The translations under genes were made by a program, and so were the position numbers. A stretch of DNA of 64,000 nt from an uncultured Bacteriovoracaceae bacterium (GTDB taxonomy: Bacteria > Bdellovibrionota > Bacteriovoracia > Bacteriovoracales > Bacteriovoracaceae), in the NCBI GenBank assembly GCA_937923325.1, contig CAKZUQ010000008.1:34018-98017 (forward strand), read 5' to 3'. Below the pieces are notes generated by a model. That model did no database searches, was not told the DNA's origin, and was given only the letters and a program-made list of their open reading frames with translations. Of the stretch, positions 29,728-36,313 are shown piece after piece (within the stretch, counting starts at the first letter, position 1; every line of letters begins with the position of its first letter).

Positions 29728-29824
29728 TGTTGCTCCATTTGCAACAATATATCTCAATAATGTCCCCTAGTACAACACATTCTTTTGTAGGAATATATAT
29801 AAAAACAAAACATAAGGAGTATCT

Positions 29825-30757
29825 ATGGGAAAGTTAATAAATGGTAAGTGGACTATTGGATCGATAGTAAATAGTGATAAGAAAGGATCCTATGATCGCC
29901 AACCTAGATCTTTCAGAGATTACATAAGCGAAGATCACCCAGAGTTCAAACCTGAAACTAATCGTTATCATTTATATGTAAGCTATGCCTGTCCATGGGC
30001 ACACAGAACTTTGATTTACAGAAAACTTAAAGGGCTAGAAGAACACATTACCATCAGTGTCGTAGCTCCTGATATGCTTGAAGATGGATGGGTATTTGAT
30101 AAAACGTTTTTAGATGCTACAGAAGATCATTTGTTTGGATCTAAATACCTAAGAGAGATTTATCAAAAAGCCGAATCTAATATTACAACAAGTGTAACGG
30201 TTCCTATTCTTTGGGACAAAAAAACAAATACAATTGTAAATAATGAGTCTTCAGAAATAATTAGAATGTTCAACTCAAGTTTCAATAAACTTACCAACAA
30301 TAATAATGACTATTATCCAGAAGATAAAAGGTCTAAAATTGAAGAATTAAATGATAAAATTTATGACTCTATCAATAACGGTGTATATAAGGCAGGGTTT
30401 GCAAAGACTCAAGAGGCCTATGATATCGCCGTAACAAAACTATTTAAAACACTTGATGAACTAGACAATATACTTGAAGAAAAAAAATACTTAACTGGAG
30501 ACACTATTACAGAAGCTGACCTAAGACTTATTCCAACACTTTTAAGATTTGACATCGTATACGTAACTCACTTTAAATGTAATAAGAAACAAATCAAAGA
30601 ATATAAAAATTTGAGTCGCTACACTAAGGATCTCTATAATCTAAGGCCAATAAAAGACACTACAAATTTGGCACATATAAAAAGGCACTATTACTATAGT
30701 CACGAAACAATAAATCCTTATAGAATAATTCCAATAGGTCCTGATCAAATTTTTTAA
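29825..30757 (+). CDS. Glutathionyl-hydroquinone reductase (Xi-class GST)
   Basis: The 310-residue protein contains YVSYACPWAHRTLI, the active-site CPWA motif of Xi-class transferases (YqjG/EcmB), and a C-terminal helical GST domain with LTGDTITEADLRLIPTL. These enzymes reduce glutathionyl-hydroquinones in the cytosol. AAGGAG is well placed before the ATG. A pirin gene follows 31 bases later, forming a two-gene unit divergent from the LysR regulator. Confidence 0.9.
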   Translation: MGKLINGKWTIGSIVNSDKKGSYDRQPRSFRDYISEDHPEFKPETNRYHLYVSYACPWAHRTLIYRKLKGLEEHITISVVAPDMLEDGWVFDKTFLDATEDHLFGSKYLREIYQKAESNITTSVTVPILWDKKTNTIVNNESSEIIRMFNSSFNKLTNNNNDYYPEDKRSKIEELNDKIYDSINNGVYKAGFAKTQEAYDIAVTKLFKTLDELDNILEEKKYLTGDTITEADLRLIPTLLRFDIVYVTHFKCNKKQIKEYKNLSRYTKDLYNLRPIKDTTNLAHIKRHYYYSHETINPYRIIPIGPDQIF

Positions 30758-30788
30758 TAAATAGAAGTCATAGAGATATAAAGGAATT

Positions 30789-31676
30789 ATGAGAGTTCAT
30801 ATGCAACAATCTTCAACAAATAAAAAAGTTAAAATCAATTATAAAATTGATCAAAAACAATGGGTCGGCGATGGCTTTTATGTCTCCCCACTCTTAAGGC
30901 CATCAAAAGAACTTAATCCTTATATTAGTCCATTTATTTTAATCGATTATGCTGCTCCACGTACTTTTAAAGCAACAACGATACCCAAAGGTGTGCCAAA
31001 GCATCCTCATAGGGGATTTGAAACTGTTACTTTTGCGTATCAAGGCGAAGTTGAGCACAAAGACTCCTGCGGTGGTGGTGGAGTAATTAAACCAGGTGAC
31101 GTACAATGGATGACTGCAGGGGCAGGAATTATACACAGTGAATTTCATTCTAAAAATTTTTGTAAAGAAGGTGGAGCCTTTGAAATGGTTCAGCTTTGGA
31201 TTAATCTCCCAAAAAAAATGAAGATGACAAATCCTAAATATCAAGAAATAAAAAATGAATCGATACCTGTTATAAAAATTAACAATAGTTTAAATTTAAA
31301 ACTAATTGCAGGAAGTTATAAAGATAAAAGAGGTCCATCATCAACTTTCACACCTATAAATATTTACGACATAACAAGTCAGTCAACAGAAGAAATGAGA
31401 ATTAAATTACAAGAGAAAACAAATACTATAATTTTAATACTTAGAGGAAGCTTAGAAATTCAAGAGAAAAGATATCAAGAGCAAAGTGTTGTTATTTTTG
31501 AACAAGAAGGTGAATATTTAAAATTTAAAACATCAAGTAACTTCAAAGCTTTAATTTTAAATGGAGAGCCAATAAATGAGCCTTTCGTGGCACACGGCCC
31601 TTTTGTCATGAATACGCAAGAAGAGATATATGAAGCAATTGAAGATTATCAAAATGGTAAGATGGGTCAAATATAA
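30789..31676 (+). CDS. Pirin-family bicupin protein
   Basis: The 295-residue protein shows the pirin metal site PHRGFETVTFAYQGEVEHKDS (His and Glu ligands) near residue 75, and MTAGAGIIHSEFH near 110. Some bacterial pirins have quercetinase activity. A ribosome site AAGGA precedes the ATG. The pairing with a glutathionyl-hydroquinone reductase suggests a shared role with aromatic or quinone compounds. The C-terminal cupin half (about residues 180-280) is intact. Confidence 0.88.
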   Translation: MRVHMQQSSTNKKVKINYKIDQKQWVGDGFYVSPLLRPSKELNPYISPFILIDYAAPRTFKATTIPKGVPKHPHRGFETVTFAYQGEVEHKDSCGGGGVIKPGDVQWMTAGAGIIHSEFHSKNFCKEGGAFEMVQLWINLPKKMKMTNPKYQEIKNESIPVIKINNSLNLKLIAGSYKDKRGPSSTFTPINIYDITSQSTEEMRIKLQEKTNTIILILRGSLEIQEKRYQEQSVVIFEQEGEYLKFKTSSNFKALILNGEPINEPFVAHGPFVMNTQEEIYEAIEDYQNGKMGQI

Positions 31677-31732
31677 TTAAAATCAATTTAAATACTAAAT
31701 TCATATGAAAAATAAATTATAATTTGAACTAA

Positions 31733-31960
31733 ACTAGTTACTTAATTGACGGCTCAATTTCTACCGTAATATCCAGATTATATAAATCAAAAAGTAGTGA
31801 AGAGATATCTTTTGAATCAGAAAGATTTAACAATATTGATTTTATAATAACTGACAAAGGTTTAGTAATTGATACATATGACATCAAGGAAATATCTTTT
31901 AAAGATATCCAAAAGCATCACTTTATTTTACAAGCAGCAAGAGATGGATCTGAAGGATAA
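31733..31960 (+). pseudogene. Start-less reading frame of 75 codons
   Basis: After a TAA at 31730-31732, the frame stays open to a TAA at 31958-31960 and encodes protein-like sequence (DFIITDKGLVIDTYDIKEIS, then KHHFILQAARDGSEG). There is no ATG, GTG or TTG near the 5' end, and no family is recognised. It looks like the C-terminal part of a gene cut by rearrangement at the edge of the accessory region. The remaining bases to 32100 hold no convincing gene. Confidence 0.4.
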
Positions 31961-32099
31961 GAAGTACTGTTAAAAATGAATAAAACGACTAATAAGAGTA
32001 TATGATATAGAAACTGCAACTGGTGTTATTTGATATGATTTTGATGATATAGATTTAGAATATAAGAAGTTAAATAGTTATAAGGTACTGATTATTAAG

Positions 32100-32119
32100 C
32101 AAAAAAAGCCACAGGCTTT
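32100..32119 (-). terminator. Intrinsic terminator after the first TA unit
   Basis: On the minus strand a 6-bp stem AAAGCC / GGCTTT with a three-base loop is followed by a run of seven T. It lies about 50 bases downstream of the antitoxin stop at 32170. The same hairpin forms one edge of repeat copy a. Confidence 0.6.
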
Positions 32120-32140
32120 AAAACTCTAGACGAGTTTGAA
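32116..32140. repeat. TA-flanking repeat, partial copy a
   Basis: This copy shares CTTTAAAACTCTAGAC and the following bases with the longer copies b and c, but diverges after about 25 bases. It lies just past the 3' end of the first toxin-antitoxin unit. Confidence 0.4.
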
Positions 32141-32169
32141 GCTTTCTTCGTTTTGTTATTTATAAATAA

Positions 32170-32430
32170 TTATGCTACATCTTGCAAATCAAAGTCTGGA
32201 AATAAGATTACTGCAGGATGAACCTTAAGTGCAATTGCCAAGGCCAAAGCTCGTTCTCTACCAATCTGTCTTACCCCACTTTCAAGTGCAGAGATATTGC
32301 TCTGACTCATTCCAGACAGCTCTGCGAGCTCAGATTGAGATAGCTCTTGCAACTCACGTAGAGTTTTAAGCATCTGACCTGGAGTCATCTTAATATTTAC
32401 TTTTGCACGTACTAAATCATTTTTTTTCAT
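32170..32430 (-). CDS. XRE-family antitoxin (HigA-like)
   Basis: The 86-residue protein holds a helix-turn-helix of the XRE type (TLRELQELSQSELAELSGM, then QSNISALESGVRQIGRERAL), with an ALKVHPAVILFPDF tail as in HigA-like antitoxins paired with RelE-type toxins. The toxin frame lies directly upstream (32442-32642) but is interrupted by a stop codon. The antitoxin reading frame is intact. It should bind its own promoter as well as the toxin. Confidence 0.8.
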   Translation of the reverse strand: MKKNDLVRAKVNIKMTPGQMLKTLRELQELSQSELAELSGMSQSNISALESGVRQIGRERALALAIALKVHPAVILFPDFDLQDVA

Positions 32431-32441
32431 ATTTACCGCCT

Positions 32442-32642
32442 CTAATACTTATGTGGTGTTATCTCAAAAACATGGATCTCAAGTATTGTATTTTCAATTT
32501 TGTAGATCACTCGCCACTGAATCCCTAATCTTGAAGATCTGTACCCGTTCCACTCAGCTTTCAATCATTCATCCCTAAAGCCTCTAATTAACTTTAAGCC
32601 CTCGGCCCTAAAAACTCTAAACAAGTTCAGAGACTGTCGTAG
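32442..32642 (-). pseudogene. Broken RelE-type toxin gene
   Basis: Translated on the minus strand, the frame gives LKLIRGFRDE, a TGA stop at 32565-32567, then LKAEWNGYRSSRLGIQWRVI and a tail ending ITPHKY. This is the C-terminal core of the RelE/HigB mRNA interferase family; the stop falls at a conserved position (a CGA to TGA change would explain it). The 5' end runs into repeat b and has no clear start. The toxin is probably inactive while its antitoxin remains. Confidence 0.65.
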
Positions 32643-32660
32643 ACATGCTTAAAACTTTAT
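32608..32660. repeat. TA-flanking repeat, copy b
   Basis: About 53 bases sharing roughly three quarters of positions with copy c at 33781. Common blocks include CTAAAAACTCTA, GTCGTAGACA and TAAAACTTT. Outer arms AAGC and GCTT and inner TCTAAAC and GTCGTAGA could form an imperfect hairpin with a bulged G. It overlaps the 5' end of the broken toxin frame. Confidence 0.5.
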
Positions 32661-32682
32661 AACGGTTCAATTATACAACAGC

Positions 32683-32973
32683 TTACACTGCTTTTTTATA
32701 CTTTAACTCTGCTTTAATACCAAGAGAAGATAGAACTCTTACTAGCCTATCAATTGTAATTCTTTGAATACTACAATTCAGAATTCCAGTAACAACTGTC
32801 CTTCCAACTCCAAAGAGATCAGAAGCCTCTTTATGAGTTAGCTCTTGCTTCTCTACTTCCTTTCTTATCTTAAGCATCAAGCTACTCTTTAACTCAGCCT
32901 CAATACCATCAGATGTACTCAGACCTAAAAGTTTACTTAGTTCAATTGCTGTCCCTGCTGTTTTCTTCTTTAT
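32683..32973 (-). CDS. XRE-family antitoxin-like regulator, probable AUA start
   Basis: The HTH core (EASDLFGVGRTVVTGILN, then RLVRVLSSLGIKAELKYKK) fits the HTH_37/XRE antitoxins of about 95 residues. The first ordinary start (TTG 32880 or ATG 32877) gives only 65 residues. In frame upstream, the sequence KKTAGTAIELSKLLGLS matches the family's N-terminus, and the only sensible initiator is ATA at 32971-32973, five bases after the stop of the preceding gene. That yields 96 residues. It may be a third member of the neighbouring TA operon. Confidence 0.6.
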   Translation of the reverse strand: MKKKTAGTAIELSKLLGLSTSDGIEAELKSSLMLKIRKEVEKQELTHKEASDLFGVGRTVVTGILNCSIQRITIDRLVRVLSSLGIKAELKYKKAV

Positions 32974-32978
32974 AAGAA

Positions 32979-33281
32979 TTAGCTTACTTTAAGAATTACT
33001 TCTGGTTTTATTTTACAATAAAGATTTACGAGTCTATCTGTAGAAAATTTATCAATTCGATGATGTAAAATTTTATTAACCTTTGCTTCATCAACTTCTA
33101 ATCTGTTCGCCAACTCCCGCTGACTAATATTATTTTCTATTTTATACTTAATAAATCTCTGACAAAGCTCCCATCTAAGTGTCTCTAAAGCTGTTGGATT
33201 TTCACCAAGCATTAAAGTACCTTCAACTTTTTCAAGCTTCTTAGCAATTGATTCAATTTCTTTTTTAGTTGGAAAGCCCAT
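32979..33281 (-). CDS. HTH_37/XRE-type antitoxin
   Basis: A 100-residue protein with an N-terminal helical region (FPTKKEIESIAKKLEKVEGT) and a C-terminal HTH (NNISQRELANRLEVDEAKVN) of the XRE antitoxin type, then a KPEVILKV end. The ATG at 33281 is preceded by AGGAGA; a longer frame to 33302 is possible. The toxin candidate lies directly upstream, ending one base before this start when its internal stop is ignored. It is likely the antitoxin of that pair. Confidence 0.75.
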   Translation of the reverse strand: MGFPTKKEIESIAKKLEKVEGTLMLGENPTALETLRWELCQRFIKYKIENNISQRELANRLEVDEAKVNKILHHRIDKFSTDRLVNLYCKIKPEVILKVS

Positions 33282-33282
33282 T

Positions 33283-33687
33283 TTAACTTCTCCTATAAGC
33301 ATTAATAATTCCGATATAAATCTAGTTATCTTCTAGTAACCATACAAGGCGATAGTTTTTCTCATTCAGCACTTTTTCGGTGACAAAATAATGATAGTCA
33401 CCTTTTGAACTTGAGGCCTCAAAAACTTCATTATTCAATTTTTTGACCAAAGAGATTATTATTTTATCGTCAACACTCTCACTATGCTTCTTTTCATAAT
33501 GGTCATCTATAATCACTTTAGATATGATCGTGTTGTTTATAAAAAGATTAATATCGTACTCTCGTCTAGCCGTTTCGGAATGACACCACAGCTTGCCATA
33601 TTTAGCAAGTTGATTAAAATGTAAAAACAAAGTGCTTATAAAGAATAATATGAACTTAGCGAATGCAATATAAAAATCAATACACAA
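33283..33687 (-). pseudogene. Toxin candidate truncated by an in-frame TAG
   Basis: The frame encodes HSETARREYDINLF, a KHSESVDDKIIISLVKKLNN block, and YRLVWLLEDN followed by TAG at 33322-33324. Reading on past the TAG gives IYIGIINAYRRS and then TAA one base before the antitoxin ATG. That continuation looks like the natural C-terminus of this toxin type, so a Glu or Gln codon probably mutated to TAG. The first 30 residues are hydrophobic and the true start is unclear. The family is not named here. Confidence 0.55.
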
Positions 33688-33780
33688 TACAATAGAGCTT
33701 ACAAAGTTTGAAACTGATTAGCTTCCAACCTTTAAAATCATTGATATTTACTTTACAAGGTAGCCAAAACAGACCAACCT

Positions 33781-33832
33781 CTAAAGCTCTAGACAAACTC
33801 AGATAGTCGTAGACAGGTTCAAAACTTTCATA
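33781..33832. repeat. TA-flanking repeat, copy c
   Basis: Related to copy b over about 50 bases. Outer arms AACCT and AGGTT (33776 on and about 33834) are complementary, as are inner TCTAGAC and GTCGTAGA with one bulged G. Both arms differ from copy b yet keep pairing, which suggests structure is conserved. It separates the second TA unit from the higBA-type pair. Confidence 0.5.
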
Positions 33833-33893
33833 GTCTTCATTAATTCCACATTAAAGTGATTCAGATAAATAGTCTATTTTATTACATACATAC

Positions 33894-33922
33894 TTGACTC
33901 CAGTACGGTAACACAGTAATAC
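33894..33922 (+). promoter_or_regulatory. higBA promoter, near-consensus
   Basis: TTGACT (33894-33899) and TAATAC (33917-33922) are 17 bases apart. The predicted start site falls at about 33929, at the ATG of the toxin gene. Three direct copies of RGTAAYACWG (33907-33916, 33915-33924, 33943-33952) overlap the promoter and first codons, a likely operator for the HigA-type repressor. Confidence 0.6.
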
Positions 33923-33927
33923 AGATT

Positions 33928-34230
33928 ATGATTGAGTCCTACGGTAATACTGAAGCACAGAAGATTTTTAAAGATGGAAAGACCAAAAAGCTTCCAAAAG
34001 AATTCTTAAAAAGAGCTATACACTTATTGGATATTATGGACAATATTGAATCATTAAATGACTTAAAAACGAAGTCATTTTCACCAGACATCCGTTTGCA
34101 CTCCTTAAAAGAAGAGCTTAAAGGACGATATGCAGTTGATATTAATAAACTCGCTGGCTGGAGGATTACATTTGAGTTTAGCGACAATAAATTTCTTCGT
34201 GTAAAAGTTGAAAATTATCATAAAGGATAA
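33928..34230 (+). CDS. higB: HigB-like RelE-family toxin
   Basis: The 100-residue protein matches HigB throughout: MIESYGNTEAQKIFKDGKTK at the start, LHSLKEELKGRYAVDINKLA in the middle and WRITFEF near the end. HigB cuts mRNA on translating ribosomes. No ribosome site precedes the ATG, and the promoter predicts a start at the ATG itself, so the message may be leaderless. higA follows two bases after the stop. The frame is intact, unlike the two neighbouring toxins. Confidence 0.85.
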   Translation: MIESYGNTEAQKIFKDGKTKKLPKEFLKRAIHLLDIMDNIESLNDLKTKSFSPDIRLHSLKEELKGRYAVDINKLAGWRITFEFSDNKFLRVKVENYHKG

Positions 34231-34232
34231 AT

Positions 34233-34550
34233 ATGAAAACAATCAAGAGAAAGAAAATTAACCGTAGACCATCTGCTCCAGGTGAGATTTTAAAAGACAT
34301 ATTCCTTGATGGAAATGGTATCACTCAATCTAGCTTTGCAGAAGATTTATCAAAACTCACTAATAACAAAGTGAAAGTTTCAACAATGAAGACAAAACTA
34401 AGCGAAGTCATCAAGGAAAAAAGATCTATGAGTGCGAAGTTTGCAGTTCTTGTGTCTAAGTTACTAGGTACAAATCCAAAGATGTGGATGAATCTTCAAA
34501 CATCCTTGGATTTATGGATCGCTGAAAAAGAATTCGAAGAAGCTTCTTAA
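34233..34550 (+). CDS. higA: HigA-like antitoxin
   Basis: A 105-residue XRE-type protein with the HigA opening RRPSAPGEILKDIFLDGNGI (HPGEIL-like) and the end LGTNPKMWMNLQTSLDLW. It has a larger linker in the HTH than usual. It should bind HigB and repress the shared promoter. The gene ends at a TAA before a stretch of about 180 bases in which I see only a 26-codon GTG frame at 34610-34690. Confidence 0.85.
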   Translation: MKTIKRKKINRRPSAPGEILKDIFLDGNGITQSSFAEDLSKLTNNKVKVSTMKTKLSEVIKEKRSMSAKFAVLVSKLLGTNPKMWMNLQTSLDLWIAEKEFEEAS

Positions 34551-34727
34551 ATGAAACAGAAAAAATGATGAGTCGAAAAATATAAACTGAACATAATGGT
34601 GTAAAAAATAGTGAAGGCTTTTAAGGAAAGAGAGCTTAGGCTAAACAAATTTCTAAAAATCTTAGAAGAACGAAGTCCAAAAATTAACTAGGCACTTTAA
34701 AGTTTATTTAAGTAAGAATAACTATTT

Positions 34728-35984
34728 TTATAGCTGACTCCAGCTCTTCTTATAACACCTTTGGCATTTAGCAAAAGATATCTGACGAGCTCTGAAGGCA
34801 TTATATTTGTTTATCTTAAATTCTTTAATAAACTCTTCTCTATCAAATTCATTCTTATATGCTTCTCTTGGAGTAGCACCTAATAACATAGTATGAGGAA
34901 TGATATTATTATATTGATCTACAAACTTGTTTAATAATCTTCCTAAGCTTTGATATGTCTTAACTGGCTTAAGAATAAATCGCTGTTTCAGCTGTCTAAA
35001 AACGGCTTCAATCATTGAGTTTGAATAACGAATATCTTTTTTTGCTATTAATTGCCTTATTCCACGTCCGAGCAGTAATCTGACTGGTAGCTCTCCTGTA
35101 TTTTCACTTCCTTCATCACAGATAATGCTTCCTTTAAAGCCGGGAGATGTTTTAAAGGATGTTAAAAGTGTTTTATAAGTCAGATCAACTCTCTTATTCT
35201 TACTTAATTGCCAACCAACAATCATTCGAGAATAGTTATCGACAACAACTTGTAGATAAGCCTTTTTTCTATCTGCATATTTAATTTCCGTAATGTCGAT
35301 ATGCCAATATTCATCAACAGACTTGGCCCTTAGTCCATTTCTATATTTAATCTTCTTAAACCTTTTATTTTTTCTATCAATTCCATATAAGCGTAAGTAC
35401 TTATACCAAGTTTCTAAAGAGCAATTTAATAGATTTTTCCTTTTGCAGTAGTACATGAGACTAACCGTTGAGAACTTTCTGAACTGCGAGGCATTTGCAA
35501 GTCGAACGAGTGTTTGCTGCTCTAGAATAGTTAATTGAGATGGCCTAGAAACTGAGCATTTTTGGTTATTAAAGTACTCACATCCTAGTATCTCACTTCT
35601 CCATCTATAATAAGTAGAGTTTGAAAGTCCTAATGTACTTAAAATTTCTCTAAGAGAAATCAGCTTCTTGTAATCTTCAATAAGTTCCACAATAAACTTT
35701 CTAGTCTTCTTTGATTTATAGTCATAAAACTCAGAATTTTTAAATGTATTACTCATGCATTCTTTCATTAGTAGTGACTTTGTTTTCTCTAAATACAATT
35801 CTTCTTTAACTCCCCTCATTGCAACTTCATAAGATGAATTCTTTTGTGAAGTAATGGGTTCTTTAGCTTTAGTTAACCAATAGTTAATTGTCGTTCGAGG
35901 AATTCTTAAATCAGGAAATAAGTTTCTATTACCTGATTCAATGATTAGTTTTTTGATCATTGGATCATATTTTCTATATTCCAT
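34728..35984 (-). CDS. rve/DDE-type transposase of an insertion sequence
   Basis: The 418-residue protein has N-terminal HTH regions (PRTTINYWL; LGLSNSTYYRWRSEI) and an integrase catalytic core. Visible catalytic positions are D in EYWHIDITEIKYADR, D in IICDEGSENTG and E in YSNSMIEAVFRQLKQ. The ATG at 35984 is preceded by AAGGAGG; the longer frame to 36086 lacks such a site. The exact IS family (IS3 or IS481-like) and terminal inverted repeats could not be settled. It lies just outside the conjugative element's att core. Confidence 0.82.
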   Translation of the reverse strand: MEYRKYDPMIKKLIIESGNRNLFPDLRIPRTTINYWLTKAKEPITSQKNSSYEVAMRGVKEELYLEKTKSLLMKECMSNTFKNSEFYDYKSKKTRKFIVELIEDYKKLISLREILSTLGLSNSTYYRWRSEILGCEYFNNQKCSVSRPSQLTILEQQTLVRLANASQFRKFSTVSLMYYCKRKNLLNCSLETWYKYLRLYGIDRKNKRFKKIKYRNGLRAKSVDEYWHIDITEIKYADRKKAYLQVVVDNYSRMIVGWQLSKNKRVDLTYKTLLTSFKTSPGFKGSIICDEGSENTGELPVRLLLGRGIRQLIAKKDIRYSNSMIEAVFRQLKQRFILKPVKTYQSLGRLLNKFVDQYNNIIPHTMLLGATPREAYKNEFDREEFIKEFKINKYNAFRARQISFAKCQRCYKKSWSQL

Positions 35985-36017
35985 ACTTCCCTCCTTGGAA
36001 ATAAATGGGACTATAAC

Positions 36018-36035
36018 CTGACGAAAATTCGTCAG
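36018..36035. repeat. Short palindrome upstream of the transposase
   Basis: Arms CTGACGAA and TTCGTCAG flank two A, 34 bases before the transposase start and about 30 before the promoter of the tRNA-like RNA. It could be an IS end, an operator or an mRNA hairpin. Confidence 0.4.
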
Positions 36036-36063
36036 AGGACTACAGGATTCATTGTGTTTTAAT

Positions 36064-36071
36064 GGTATAAT
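36064..36071 (+). promoter_or_regulatory. Extended -10 promoter element
   Basis: The motif GGTATAAT is preceded by T, giving TGGTATAAT, a perfect extended -10. No good -35 is seen. The expected start site at about 36078 coincides with the first base of a foldable RNA that ends in a tRNA-like 3' sequence and terminator. Confidence 0.55.
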
Positions 36072-36077
36072 GTGATT

Positions 36078-36167
36078 GTACAACAAGGGTAACTTTGTAG
36101 TTGGGTCAGATCATGAATTTAAATAAAGTTATCGAAGCTAAAGGTTCGAATCCCCTTGGGAGTACCA
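36078..36167 (+). ncRNA. tRNA-like or structured RNA at the left att site
   Basis: The 90-base stretch ends with a T-loop consensus GGTTCGAATCC and ...GGGAGTACCA, like the 3' half of a tRNA. The upstream half does not give a cloverleaf. It does pair in nested fashion: GTAC with GTAC, CAAGGG (36084-36089) with CCCTTG (36153-36158), and TAACTTT (36090-36096) with AAAGTTA (36125-36131). A promoter and an intrinsic terminator bracket it. It may be a degenerate tRNA, a hybrid made by integration, or a novel small RNA. Confidence 0.4.
36152..36167 (+). repeat. att core, left end (attL)
   Basis: The 16-base core CCCCTTGGGAGTACCA recurs at 62646-62661 exactly and at 61386-61399 for its first 14 bases. 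It lies next to the integrase gene, as expected for an attachment site in a tRNA 3' end. Confidence 0.65.
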
Positions 36168-36176
36168 ATTTTATAT

Positions 36177-36206
36177 AAAGCCCTGTTTTTACAGGGCTTT
36201 TTTTTT
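36177..36206 (+). terminator. Intrinsic terminator after the tRNA-like RNA
   Basis: A 10-bp stem AAAGCCCTGT / ACAGGGCTTT with a TTTT loop is followed by a run of T (36198-36206). It starts ten bases after the CCA-like end, as for an independently transcribed tRNA or small RNA. Confidence 0.85.
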
Positions 36207-36218
36207 GCCTTTTTATTT

Positions 36219-36313
36219 TGCTCTGGTCTGCTCTGGTTACCCCCCATTTTTATGAGAGGAATTTTTCGTTGCTCTGGTTTTAAAAGCAACTTTGCTTTGG
36301 TCTTGCTTTGGTT
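36219..36313 (+). repeat. Five direct repeats TGCTYTGGTY, likely integrase arm sites
   Basis: Copies are at 36219-36228, 36229-36238, 36270-36279, 36293-36302 and 36304-36313. The same tandem occurs at the right end (61248 onward) and in altered form near 62512. Position between att core and the integrase stop fits arm-type binding sites of a tyrosine recombinase. Confidence 0.55.

Noticed and set aside
36093..36167. Intact tRNA gene at the integration site
   Set aside because: The T-loop and CCA-like end are good, but no acceptor, D and anticodon stems pair in the upstream bases, and the T-stem itself is mismatched.
36078..36167. tmRNA 3' end
   Set aside because: The acceptor end would need a 5' half starting with GGGG-type sequence and a tag frame, neither of which is found within several hundred bases.
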